Origin: Owenia fusiformis
Taxonomy: Eukaryota > Annelida > Polychaeta > Sabellida > Oweniidae
Direction: 5' to 3'
Length of the DNA: 64,000 bases
Assembly (NCBI GenBank): GCA_903813345.2
Contig: CAIIXF020000005.1
Span: forward strand, 8,433,375-8,497,374
Positions 25,501 through 32,929 of the stretch are shown in pieces; the first letter of the stretch is position 1, and every line of letters starts with the position of its first letter. Under the pieces are notes generated by a model. The model was not told where the DNA came from and ran no database searches. It was given only the letters and a program-made list of their open reading frames with translations. The position numbers and the translations under genes were made by a program.

Positions 25501-28500
25501 AATTAACAGTTATGTCAAATTGTAAACTCTTGTAGCTAATTAACTTAAATTAGCCATTATTTTCCAAGGTATTGTGTTTTGTGTTAATTGGCTCAATATT
25601 TATTTATATTAATTTTATATTAATAATTTTACATGTACGACTCTCACGGCCATATCTATACTCTACATGAACATAAATAACATAGTTATTAACAACCTAA
25701 CATCTTGATATGATGGTCACAATGAGCTGTAATCATATACCTGGTGGGTCATGATAACATATAAACTTACCCTTGGTGTGTCATGACAAGAATGCCTGTG
25801 TGATCCACTATGCCAACACTCCTAGGAGTTGCTGAATCATTTGACATGGATACAGTTTGGCATTTTGAGGAAATTGTATCACTTTCTGTGGAATCTGTTG
25901 AAGAGACCCCATCTCTTAGGGAAGATGGGTGAGTGTTTATGTGTACGGTTGATGTTGTAGGGTCTTTGTCACGCTTCAAGGACCAAAGTCTAATACTAGT
26001 GTCCCCTCCTCCTGATGCCTTTATATATGAAAAACAAGGCATTAACATGCAAAGTGTCACCACCTGCGATTTGTTACAGCTGCCATTTGCTACAGACGAT
26101 GACCATTGAATGCCAAACTCCAATCAGACACTGACCATTGAATGTCAAACTCTAATTAGACACTGAACATTGAATGCAAACCACCAATCAGACACTGACC
26201 ATTGAATGCCAAACTCCAATCAGACACTGACCATTGAATGCCAACCGCCAATCAGACACTGACCATTGAATACCAAACTCCAATCAGACACTGACCATTG
26301 AATACCAACCACCAATCAGACACTGACCATTGAATGTCAACCACCAATCAGACACTGACCATTGAATGCCAAACCCCAATCAGAAATTGACCACTGAACT
26401 GTCAATCAACAAACACCAACCACCAGATATCATCCACAACAATGTTGGAAACTATAGCAATTGTTTTATCCTTACACAGCTGTGCAACAGAAAAGGATGT
26501 CCTACATTTAGAATGATGGAGTAAACTTTGTCCTACAGTCATCGACCTTAGAAACCATGAAATATATAAAAAGGCTTCTTAATCTATAAATATAGACTAG
26601 ACGAAGACATTTAATTCCAAAATCATAGCAATAACTTGAATACAGCCCATTATCTATATGTTAAATTTCATAAAGTTAATGATGATGATTCTGCCATCTT
26701 TTAAGATTAAATACAATTATATACAGACAACAATTTCAGAGTCAATCAAATATATGCTCCAAACATACGAGGGCTGTTAAATAAATAATGCCACTATTAT
26801 CTTATAAATGTATATTCTTACCACAATGGTTTCTTCATCATTGACTGCAAGAGCACGAATGCTTTTACCCTGAAACACATGATTGGATGCATTTAATTTG
26901 CAACCCATGAATCACACATTGAGTAAAATAACATGAAGGATTTCACCAATATATTATTGATCATAAGTGGTCAATCTGTTCCACATTTTCTGTCTGTTTT
27001 CGATCAGTTCCATTCCTTTTACCATTTTGTATATCCTTTTTAGGTCCTTCATATTTTTTTTTACATTTTTCTAAAGTCTGTAAATGTATTTATCATATGA
27101 TCTGTAAAATGAAGCCTTCTGATTGGTCAGTTCTTGTGCTGTACCAATCTGTATTGCTACTGAGATTGTCCTCGTTGATCATCTCCGTCGCAATACAGAA
27201 AATATTGGTATGGAGGGGATAATCTCATTAGCAATACAGAGGATCTCACGATAAAAACGTTATAGAATGATTTGAAGTGCAATACAGGATATATTCTGCT
27301 CTCGATATTCTGTATTGGCACTCGACTTCATCTCATTCCAATACAGAATTTCTCGAGCAGAATATATCTTGTATTGCACTTCAAATCATTCAATAACTTA
27401 TATTGTAGATACTGCATGAGTGACACCATTAAAAATTGTAGCGATTCAGTACGATATGCAATTTTTTGAGATCGATATTTATTTGAATGTTAATTTCTCT
27501 ATATTTCTACAAAATAAACTGCTCTGCCAGTAAGAGACCAGCTCAAATAATTTTACTCACCTTATGACCTGTGAATTTGGTAACAACATTTCCTTGATGG
27601 TTCCATACACAGCATGTGGCATCCTGCAATGTTCGCAAGTGGAATACAAAGTACAAATGTGTACAAAGAATTCAGATTTTCATTAAGTTACAATGTATGT
27701 GGTGGTAAACTTATGAGGTAAAGATTTTGAAAAAATATCTATTCCTAGTTGTGCAATGTGCATTTAAATTTATTCATATCTAATCAAACAAGTACTGCAT
27801 GTAGCATACCTCTCCAATTGTGACAAAATAGTCTTGTAATATACAGAAATCCCATAGCCTGGCAGAGTGACCAAATAATACATGGACCACAGTAAATGTT
27901 GCTTGGTCCCAGCCCAGCAAGTCCCCTTGGAATTGGAGTCCTTCTATTTTCCATATTCTGAGACTGCGGTCATCTGAGACACTGCCAAGGTATTCATGTT
28001 TCTGGTGGAAATGAATGGAAAATATGACCCCCTGAAACATATTATACATGCACACGATGAATTAGAATACTGTAAAGGTACAGATAGCAATTAAAGGCCC
28101 CATACAGAAATCCTGAATTTGCCCCATATTCATGAAAATAGTAATTTCGGCAGCTACACACACATGAAGATATAAGATGCAGAAATGTAAACACCTATGA
28201 TGAAGTCCTCAAGTACTGGTAGTGGTAGGTGTCTTAAAAATTCTGAATCTTTAATGCAAGACAATATATCTATTTTACTGATTAGAGGAAAGGGGTTTTT
28301 CATATTGATATAATGTCCTTGGTCAAGAATAAAATAATGTAATCCCATTTGATTTGAACTGGTGTTATATTGTTAAATAAAAAGGTTGCATTTTATTCCA
28401 GAACTTAGCTTTTAGGGAAGGGCAAAAAAAGATTTGTAATGTGAAGAAAATAAGAAAGGACACATGGAAAAAGCAATACAAGACCATATATTTGCATATG

Positions 28501-30292
28501 CTGAGGCTAAAAAGTCTGGAAAATGAACCATGCCACCATAGTGGTATATGTTGTTTTGTTTTTGCTCAGACTAATGCTGTCCTTAGATGAAGATGCTAAG
28601 TGGTTCATCCTTATGACAATAAACCTTGTACTAACTAATGTAATAAAATACCTGATGACCATCCAACCGGTGCATCACTTCAATTCTGTTTTGTTCTCCT
28701 ATATCATGGACAGAAGATGGTGGCTCTGTTTCATGTATCTGCTGTGTAGATGGTTTCCATATGATAATTTGATTAAACACTGTCCCTGCAGCCAGTACAA
28801 TATCATCCCAGCATGAACCAAGAAACCTGCTACTATATCTAATATCTCATTAAAGACTCATTAAACAATGCCACATAAAAATTGTATTTCGACCGTTTTC
28901 TTCCGATTTTGACATTGCAATATTAAGAACACCCTAATCAGGTCATCCTGCATTGTAAACAGTCCCTAATTTTCTTACCCCGCCACCCTATCCCTACATT
29001 GTACATTGCCCCAAATAAGGTATGGATTAATCAGGAGAGGGTCATTATTCCTCCGAGTGACAGCCTCACCATTATTCAGCTGCATAAATACACAATATTG
29101 TAAAGGATACAAGATACATTTCTCCACACAGTGTGAAACATGAAGTGTTTGCCGAGTTAGTAGATTGTAGTGTATAACTGTGTTGTGAGCCAGGGCCAAA
29201 GCAACCTCTACAGGGGACTCCTCAATCTGCTCCCCAGTTCCCTCTCCAGTCCCTAGCCAGCACACATTCAAAATCCAGTCCTGGAAAAGGATCCCTTCTC
29301 CGTTCTTTTGTAACCTGAAAATGTTGCATTTAAACCATTTCATTTATTTTGGTTTATTTTTTGGTTTTTTGTTTTCCATTTCTATTGGGATTCTCCATAT
29401 ATTGTTCATATATTTAAAAATAAGTTTCTAGCATTGAGTTGCTATGGTTCAATTTCGGGAATTCATATTTCAATAGTTAAGCAAACATGGTATTTAAACT
29501 ACTTGATTAAAACATCAGTCAACAATTTTACTTTCAAAATTCAAATATTCAAGAGTTACATTCATTGTCCCTAGAGTTTCCAGACTGAATGTGAAATGAA
29601 AAATAAAAGTACATGTATACTAAGTACCTTCTATTAGAGGATGTTTGAGACTCCACGACAATGGATTGTAGATATTTCTCACCCCAAATGCATAAGTGAC
29701 GCCCTCTGCTGATAATTCCATGTACTGTTTGGTGAGGCAGTGCACAAAATGTTGACACAAGCAAATTTGTATCTGTATCATATACATTGATATATGGCCC
29801 CTCACCTACAATAGAATTAATTCATATGCAGAGAAAATTGCAAAAAACTTCATACTGTAGCATATTAAGGCCTAAAGTGGTTTATTAAATATGAAACTTA
29901 GAATATAAAAAGAATACTTTTTTTCAAAGTAGGCCAATTTCCGAGTCGAATTTTTTGCAAAATCTATGGTGTCCAGAGTAAACTAAAAAATCTGGGAATT
30001 TGAAAGTAACAGTGAATTCTCCGAAACAAGACAGAAGCAAGAGCCAGGACAACGTATTAGTTCAAACAATAGACAGTTTTCATTTGTCTGAAAAATTGTT
30101 TCAGGATCAACAGAAGGATTGATGGTCAAATGGTTGATTCCATTTCACCATGTGAAGCAGGCAAAATGTGCGCCAATGGGACACCTGTAAATTGAGCTTG
30201 TAAAACTAACCTGCTAATAGTAGATTACAGTGATCCAAGAAATGCAGTGCAGTTATTGGGCCCAAATGTAGTTTACTCTCGAGTTGGGCCAT
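1592..30292 (-). CDS. WDR6: WDR6, WD-repeat partner of the tRNA 2'-O-methyltransferase FTSJ1 (18 coding exons)
   Basis: Exons in transcript order: 30292-30211, 29805-29628, 29314-29111, 28826-28652, 28031-27810, 27623-27561, 26869-26822, 26018-25771, 18629-18478, 9577-9477, 8820-8650, 6557-6402, 6193-6119, 5592-5413, 4929-4797, 4546-3540, 3152-3055, 1709-1592. All are GT/AG and every junction keeps phase. The sum is 3411 nt, about 1136 aa, close to human WDR6 (about 1121). WD-type blades visible include DDRSLRIWKI, GHSARLWDF, GGGDTSIRLWSL, GGTDGKIALWDI and SIDQRLNVWRI. WDR6-specific stretches are GEGPYINVYD, PTSKQRW, GDRVGSVHVY, LHGRELTCVK and CGGGHRAWDY. In the known family, WDR6 (yeast Rtt10/Trm734) binds the 2'-O-methyltransferase that modifies tRNA position 34 and acts in the cytoplasm. 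The start at 30292 is the first in-frame ATG of its exon, but the frame stays open upstream to the acceptor at 30316, so a further 5' exon could extend the N-terminus. Two introns are very long and hold a nested gene and a retroelement. Confidence 0.93.
1751..2562. mobile_element. 812-bp non-autonomous DNA element with long terminal inverted repeats
   Basis: The left end (gtttggggtagataacaccc, 1751) and the reverse complement of the right end (gtttggggtagatatcacca, ending at 2562) match over about 60-70 bp, including 'catatctgaggag'. It lies in the last WDR6 intron, about 40 bp upstream of the final acceptor. The 142-aa and 81-aa open frames inside show no recognisable domain. No clear target-site duplication was found, so the superfamily is unassigned. 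Confidence 0.7.
5060..5362. mobile_element. 303-bp palindromic MITE, piggyBac-like (TTAA)
   Basis: The ends are 'attaacctcttgaat' (5060) and its exact reverse complement 'attcaagaggttaat' (to 5362). The interior holds paired 'gtgacggat'/'atccgtcac' stretches. A TTAA at each border followed by CC fits piggyBac target preference; this is an inference without a transposase. It sits in the WDR6 intron between coding exons 14 and 15. Confidence 0.65.
6593..8204. mobile_element. 1.6-kb hAT-like non-autonomous element
   Basis: Terminal inverted repeats are 'cagggttcgtacacc' (6593) and 'gtgtacgaaccctg' (to 8204), flanked by a direct CAATA on both sides. Subterminal regions repeat 'ttccctgacatttcc' several times near both ends. 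The interior contains one unit of the 'catcttgaatatttcttcttgagcag' type found in the 42-43.5 kb minisatellite. No transposase frame survives. It lies in a WDR6 intron, between coding exons 11 and 12. CAGGG termini suggest hAT, but a 5-bp duplication is short for that family (usually 8). Confidence 0.75.
9205..9386. repeat. Small inverted-repeat element
   Basis: 'atccaatgacttt' near 9213 pairs with 'aaagtcattggat' near 9369, with further short complementary stretches (TAAGTC/GACTTA) between. Probably a degraded MITE within a WDR6 intron. Identity of the family is unknown. Confidence 0.4.
9720..10007 (+). promoter_or_regulatory. Candidate promoter and untranslated first exon of the nested BRICHOS gene
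   Basis: This CpG-richer island in AT-rich surroundings holds a perfect CRE (TGACGTCA, 9777-9784), a CCAAT motif in 'gaccaatga' just downstream, and a GC box (gggggcgggg, about 9935). It ends at a strong plus-strand donor, 'acacagg|gtaagt', with the last exon base at 10007. It lies upstream of the plus-strand BRICHOS gene and inside the WDR6 intron. That it starts this gene's transcript is inference. Confidence 0.5.
10574..11011. mobile_element. 438-bp CpG-rich MITE with long perfect terminal repeats
   Basis: The left end 'tactgtacgcccggtatta' and the right end are exact reverse complements over at least 21 bp, with TA at both borders. Inside, 'ttcgcgaa'-type motifs recur throughout, giving an unusual CpG density. 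A TA border fits a Tc1/mariner-type mobilisation; no transposase is present. Confidence 0.8.
11012..13520. other. Intronic, no gene recognised
   Basis: This is the first intron of the BRICHOS gene on the plus strand and, at the same time, WDR6 intron on the minus strand. Short open frames here look random. At about 12990-13270 there is a run of 'ttggcg', 'gccaat' and 'gccaaa' motifs in both orientations, probably an old inverted-repeat transposon relic. Nothing else recognised. Confidence 0.5.
13623..16185 (+). CDS. Type II membrane BRICHOS-domain protein with furin-type site and Cys-rich C-terminus (6 coding exons)
   Basis: Coding exons: 13623-13688, 13912-14055, 14404-14541, 14840-14974, 15349-15487, 15872-16185. 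All junctions are GT/AG and in phase, giving about 311 aa. Layout: a cytoplasmic tail of about 38 residues (PRRNGRK just before the membrane), one membrane span at about 39-62 (VSVTVVLVVAMVIGGFF), a linker, and a BRICHOS-like region at about 75-205. That region has the family's conserved Asp (IMDYKH, about D113) and Cys pair (SVCYV, about C133, and EAMCKGL, about C193). A dibasic HHREKR site ends at about 216 and is followed by a tail of about 95 residues with ten cysteines, an NVT sequon and a run of aromatic residues. Known BRICHOS proteins (chondromodulin, tenomodulin, ITM2, surfactant protein C, arenicin precursors) use the domain as an intramolecular chaperone for a C-terminal segment released by furin. 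The paralogue is not assigned. The gene is nested antisense in a WDR6 intron. Confidence 0.88.
17161..17630. repeat. Perfect-looking tandem duplication, 235-bp unit, two copies
   Basis: Copy 1 is 17161-17395 and copy 2 is 17396-17630. By eye I find no difference between them. Each copy ends with three 'tacaactcctgg'-like subunits. Both copies are open for about 70-75 codons in the same frame, but the predicted peptide looks like translated AT-rich noise. Sequence just downstream (17685-17745) partly repeats the unit in reverse complement (gtatatcgtt, gtataacc). Lies 3' of the BRICHOS gene. Confidence 0.85.
17872..18242. mobile_element. 371-bp MITE with CGGTGCCG-rich palindromic core
   Basis: Terminal inverted repeats are 'ttagggatggtgtcaaatta' (17872) and 'taattggacaccatcccta' (to 18242). 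The core at 17995-18175 alternates 'ttcggtgccg', 'cggcgcc' and 'gtttcggtgc' motifs in both orientations, so it folds back on itself and is far richer in G+C than its surroundings. No open transposase. Confidence 0.7.
18983..19249 (+). repeat. Split direct repeat A1 of the Ngaro-like element
   Basis: A 267-bp repeat whose second copy is at 25137-25403. By eye the two are identical, starting 'tcaaattattgacaataa' and ending 'cgattctttt'. It carries 'gagagtcggttaaggttt', and a GAGAGTCG/CGACTCTC complement also occurs at the end of B1 and B2, consistent with paired terminal sequences. Confidence 0.9.
20311..20668 (+). pseudogene. SGNH/GDSL-hydrolase-like module of the retroelement, frameshifted
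   Basis: The first segment (from 20311) reads VIRVSIIGHSFVQ, matching the block I serine region of SGNH esterases in the GHS form. After an AT-rich frameshift, a second frame (from about 20475) reads TAILQLGENDLVH, matching the block III GxND motif, and runs on with LITLAEQYL and LKAFYIGELFQR to a stop near 20668. Hydrolase domains of this type are known from Ngaro elements. The module lies 5' of the gag-like region here. It is broken by at least one frameshift, and no block V catalytic His was found. Confidence 0.7.
20930..21535. repeat. Tandem array within the retroelement, about 100-bp unit
   Basis: At least five to six units, each built around the palindrome 'atcatatttatattatgat' followed by 'atatcatatgcatttatttatgcagtgtatt'. 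The last two to three units (about 21260-21520, with 'gattagccttatgggc') are nearly identical; the first ones are more diverged. Each unit can form a hairpin. Confidence 0.8.
22208..22340 (+). pseudogene. Gag-like C-terminal fragment of the retroelement
   Basis: The frame reads FLSFPEWVRAFSIFIAVY followed by HDQTPHLLKY. The spaced pattern W-x2-AF-x2-F-x3-Y ... P-x-LL-x-Y is typical of DIRS/Ngaro gag proteins near their C-terminus. The frame is lost after about 22340, where the sequence shifts frame toward the RT. An upstream open stretch rich in Thr, Ser and Pro (21625-21816) probably belongs to the same degraded gag. Confidence 0.65.
22470..23130 (+). pseudogene. Reverse transcriptase remnant, catalytic core deleted
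   Basis: Recognisable in shifting frames: RLRYWLEGYEHQEETVHGF, then SDLPEHYNITHDNLSSYL, GRILGPFDQPPFDIIS, FLVPK, and YATVQQAIDIIKHLGKGC. These are the usual N-terminal RT signatures of DIRS elements. The frame then jumps to LLSAIGFLSYCCCVIPFGR, which normally follows the RT thumb. The stretch that should carry the YxDD catalytic motif is therefore missing, so this copy could not encode active RT. Confidence 0.8.
23230..23625 (+). pseudogene. RNase H domain remnant
   Basis: Motifs in order: SFTDASTTIGYGAV (first catalytic Asp), WKELDINILELYPIVTAI (Glu), VILHSDNEAVV (second Asp), then in another frame EHIAGILNSAADALSRN, the closing Asp-containing motif. In-frame stops (after VTAILT and VNIPK) and a frameshift disable it. 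The motif order is that of DIRS-family RNase H. Confidence 0.8.
23640..24465 (+). pseudogene. Tyrosine recombinase of the retroelement
   Basis: The N-terminal part is visible as LFAAHLRLKNYPPNSFKSV, with a stop near 24036. The C-terminal catalytic part is open from 24049 to 24465 (138 aa). It carries CHSLRIGGATWA, the H-x-x-R box of tyrosine recombinases, and ends RLGDDILTYIKKLY, where Tyr in LTYI is the likely nucleophile. The residues between RLG and this Tyr look shortened compared with the usual RLGRW-type segment. An upstream stop and frame changes suggest inactivity. Confidence 0.82.
24466..24605. repeat. Three tandem units of about 60 bp after the recombinase frame
   Basis: 'caggtgtcgagtatgcaa'-type units recur three times (about 24477, 24523 and 24569 in their cores), each followed by a TTTCA stretch and an 'agcccca' or 'aacccca' segment in the first two. 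They lie between the recombinase stop and B1 and may be part of the element's 3' untranslated region. Confidence 0.7.
24902..25136 (+). repeat. Split direct repeat B1
   Basis: 235 bp, from 'ttattttcgcccaagaag' to 'ctacatgaacataaat', repeated without visible change as B2 at 25444-25678. B1 joins A2 directly at 25136/25137. The shared interior has AT-rich 'ttaattggctcaatattt' and 'ttaacttaaattagcc' stretches. Confidence 0.9.
25137..25403 (+). repeat. Split direct repeat A2
   Basis: The second copy of A1 (18983-19249), 267 bp, without visible difference by eye. Followed by a 40-bp pyrimidine-rich spacer (ccctcacctccttccccag) before B2. Confidence 0.9.
25444..25678 (+). repeat. Split direct repeat B2, right end of the element
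   Basis: The second copy of B1 (24902-25136). Its last bases 'gaacataaat' mark the right boundary; host intron sequence begins 'aacatagttatt'. The 'ttggagat' just before B2 repeats the 'ttggagat' inside B1 and B2. Confidence 0.9.
26035..26460. repeat. GGTGGTGACAT-family repeat with internal minisatellite (copy 1)
   Basis: Starts 'caaggcattaacatgca' and 'gtgtcaccacctg', then expands into about nine units of roughly 30-33 bp, 'caatcagacactgaccattgaatg' followed by 'ccaaccac' or 'ccaaactc' (26105-26400). No clear right terminal 'ggtggtgacat' was found. The left end lies only 17 bp from the acceptor of WDR6 coding exon 8. Confidence 0.75.
27107..27420. repeat. Fold-back element with a 37-bp hairpin stem
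   Basis: 27265-27301 (gaatgatttgaagtgcaata ...) is the reverse complement of 27355-27391 with one mismatch. The 53-nt loop holds a second stem, 'ttctgtattgg'/'ccaatacagaa'. 'Caatacag' or 'ctgtattg' occurs at least six times between 27150 and 27380. The element begins near 'ccttctgattggtcag', and the hairpin at 39.8-40.3 kb is also preceded by TCTGATTGGT. It lies in the WDR6 intron between coding exons 6 and 7. Confidence 0.7.
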
Positions 30293-30315
30293 CACATAAG
30301 CAGCTAACTGGGCAC

Positions 30316-32929
30316 CTACAGACAGCAACAGAATATCCCACACATTTTAACTAAATGCTTCATAAAGAAAAGTTTTGCAACAAATCTGTGTGCCCTCCCC
30401 CTACAATACACTTTCTGAACAAGTCTGGCTAGGGGAATAGATAATTGGGGAGGGCACAAAAGGATTGATGCAAAACTGTTGTATCTCTAAAGTTATGTTT
30501 TTCCATTCTTACAATGTGCTAAAATGAACAAAGTGAATGTGTTGGTTATCAAGGTGGCCACTTTTGAACCTCAATGGATTCATCATACTAAAACTAAATG
30601 GACCACATTATATTGTAACACTAAAATGTAAAAACTCATTATGTACTTCTTGATTTTGCTCTTTGTGGTTTCAATAACAATTCATATAAAGATGCATTGA
30701 AATAATAATGATCATGGCTAAAGTAAGACTGAGTAAAATGGGCTGGACGCCAGAACAGCTAGTTATGCTCTATCACTATTGTTTTTTACTAAGAGTAAGA
30801 CACAATGATTTCTATGTCGACGATAATTCAAGAATATAACGTTTTCTATGTCTACAACAATTAAGAATATAATGTTCTGGCAATGTACCCCTATACTAGC
30901 AAATACATGTAGATTAGATTCTTCATATTTTAACTTGCACACACTCAAAACCAAGTTTGAAAGCTAGTTCACCCAGTCTACTTTTAAGCAGGCAATTCTG
31001 ATTTATGTTGCACTGTATGTCAATACTTTTACACCAAGTAGAATATGATATACTCTTACTCTAGTACAATAACTCAAACTGCAATAGTTAATATTATGTA
31101 CATGTATGTATATTTCTATATAATGTTCTCACTATATATATAATATAAAAAAAATTACATCACTGTCTTTATACATTAACACTAAGGTTATTACTTCACT
31201 GAAACGGCAACTGTATATTTTGACATTTTAAGATTTTAATTGCCATAATAAACATTAATCTATTTCTTAGATCCTATGAACAACAGATTAATTTTTAAAA
31301 ATGACAAATTCAATAAATCTGAACCTAAGTCTGAATATATCAAAGTTTACAAAACTATTTGATACTCATGATGATTGCAGTTTTACACAGTCACATAAAT
31401 GGTGGCTATAACTTAAAATACCAAGACATCGGGACAAGTACCAAATTAATGAGGACCATCTCACCTTTTTGAATAACTACTCATTCATTATTGTGAACAG
31501 TGTTTTCAATATTTGATATTTACAGGAATAGGGTTTAATTTACAAATCATTTTTGGATAGCATCATATGTTTTTAAAATTACAGACAGTCCCCCTAAAAG
31601 TAATTCTGGCTTATTAATGTCACACTTGTCCAAAAGACATCACTCATCAGACCTACCTAAATTATTCAAATTGCACATGGAAAATTGGTTATGTTTTATA
31701 ATTTATGCCTATCTTGGATATATGATATTTATCTATCCTTCATTATTTATATCCTGAATATATATCAGAAACTACATTTATATGAAAACATACATTACTA
31801 CTAATATAATTGAAATATGTGCTTTACTCTGACAATTATTAAATACATGTATACCAAATTTCAAAATAACTTCCTCAGACTTTGATACCAACCTTTTCCT
31901 GTAACTAGTACAGCTTGAAAATATGCCCAAGTAATAAGTGATTAAATCACATTCTTTAAATTATAGTATATGCATAACTGTCTTAAAATTTATGCGCTTC
32001 ATGCTACTTACTAGTTAAAGGTCCCATATAAAGTATCAACCACTTTGGCTTACATTGTAGTCAAAGCCAACTTTACACGGGGCCTTTAAGGATTTTTTCA
32101 TTCTTTAGTTCATACAGAAAAATAGTATAAAAGCCTGCCGATGGTTCAAATTGAAGGCTGCTTTGAAATTTCAGATTTGGGGTATATGAGTTTAGAGTTA
32201 AAGGCTCTGTCCTTTTAATTTAAACATACTGCAAAATCATGGATTATTTACAAGTCTTTTCTTGCACAGCATTACGTATTACTATGTATCAGTACAGCAT
32301 ATTAATTAAGCTCTGCAGAATTCAAGATGTCTAGAAATATTTACACTCATATTAAATAGTTACACATCAATGTACGATATGTGCTTTATCAAATATTTAC
32401 GATCTTATATTACAAGGAAATTACTACTAGAGCTCAGGTGTATGTAAGTTTGAGATTCAATATGTCCCATTAACTTTGCAGCTTGAGTTCTTCTAATATG
32501 GGCCGACATTGGGAGGCTCTAGGCAAGAACGAATCAAAATAAAAGTCATAAAAGTTTTAAAGTCATTCATTTGCTTAATAATGTAAATCTATAGTATTCA
32601 AACTGCAATCCATTCATTCGATTCTGATAGTTTTCTAGACAGTACTGAGGTGATATACTAGATGGAAATGTCTGGTGTTCCAGGTTTTATTTAGTGTCCA
32701 TACTGCTTTACTATATATAAAGCCAAATTGTATTTAGGGAAATCCAGTCAGGTTCAATGTTCCTAAAAGCCATCAATGCCATCGGAAGACATTGAAACAA
32801 TCTTGCTCAAATCTGGATATTCGTTGGTGCTCTGAACCTTGTATTCTTGATTATATTTAAAGCTTGCTGGTGTTCAAAGCCATCATATATTTAAAGCGTT
32901 TTGAGTATTAATCCTAATTCTAGGTGCTC
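30316..32929. other. Spacer between TMEM127 3' end and WDR6 5' end, no gene recognised
   Basis: Both flanking genes read leftward, so this holds the TMEM127 3' UTR (several minus-strand AATAAA-like sites, e.g. near 32691) and the WDR6 promoter or 5' UTR. The sequence is AT-rich with short random frames only. No CpG-rich block marks the WDR6 promoter. No transposon boundaries were recognised. Confidence 0.5.

Larger units (their letters stand above)
18983..25678 (+). mobile_element. Ngaro/DIRS-type tyrosine-recombinase retrotransposon, degraded, about 6.7 kb
   Basis: The order is A1 (18983-19249), internal coding region, B1 (24902-25136), A2 (25137-25403), B2 (25444-25678). This A1-ORFs-B1-A2-B2 split direct repeat plan is diagnostic of the PAT/Ngaro branch of the DIRS superfamily. 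B1 abuts A2 with no gap; a 40-bp spacer separates A2 from B2. Internal modules in order: SGNH-hydrolase-like, tandem-repeat block, gag-like, RT, RNase H, tyrosine recombinase. All are broken by stops, frameshifts or deletion. No target duplication is seen, as expected for recombinase-driven insertion. It sits in a WDR6 intron on the opposite strand. Confidence 0.9.

Noticed and set aside
26105-26400. CRISPR-like array of about 30-bp repeats
   Set aside because: The units are directly adjacent with no unique spacers, in a eukaryotic intron, and belong to the core of a MITE-type repeat.
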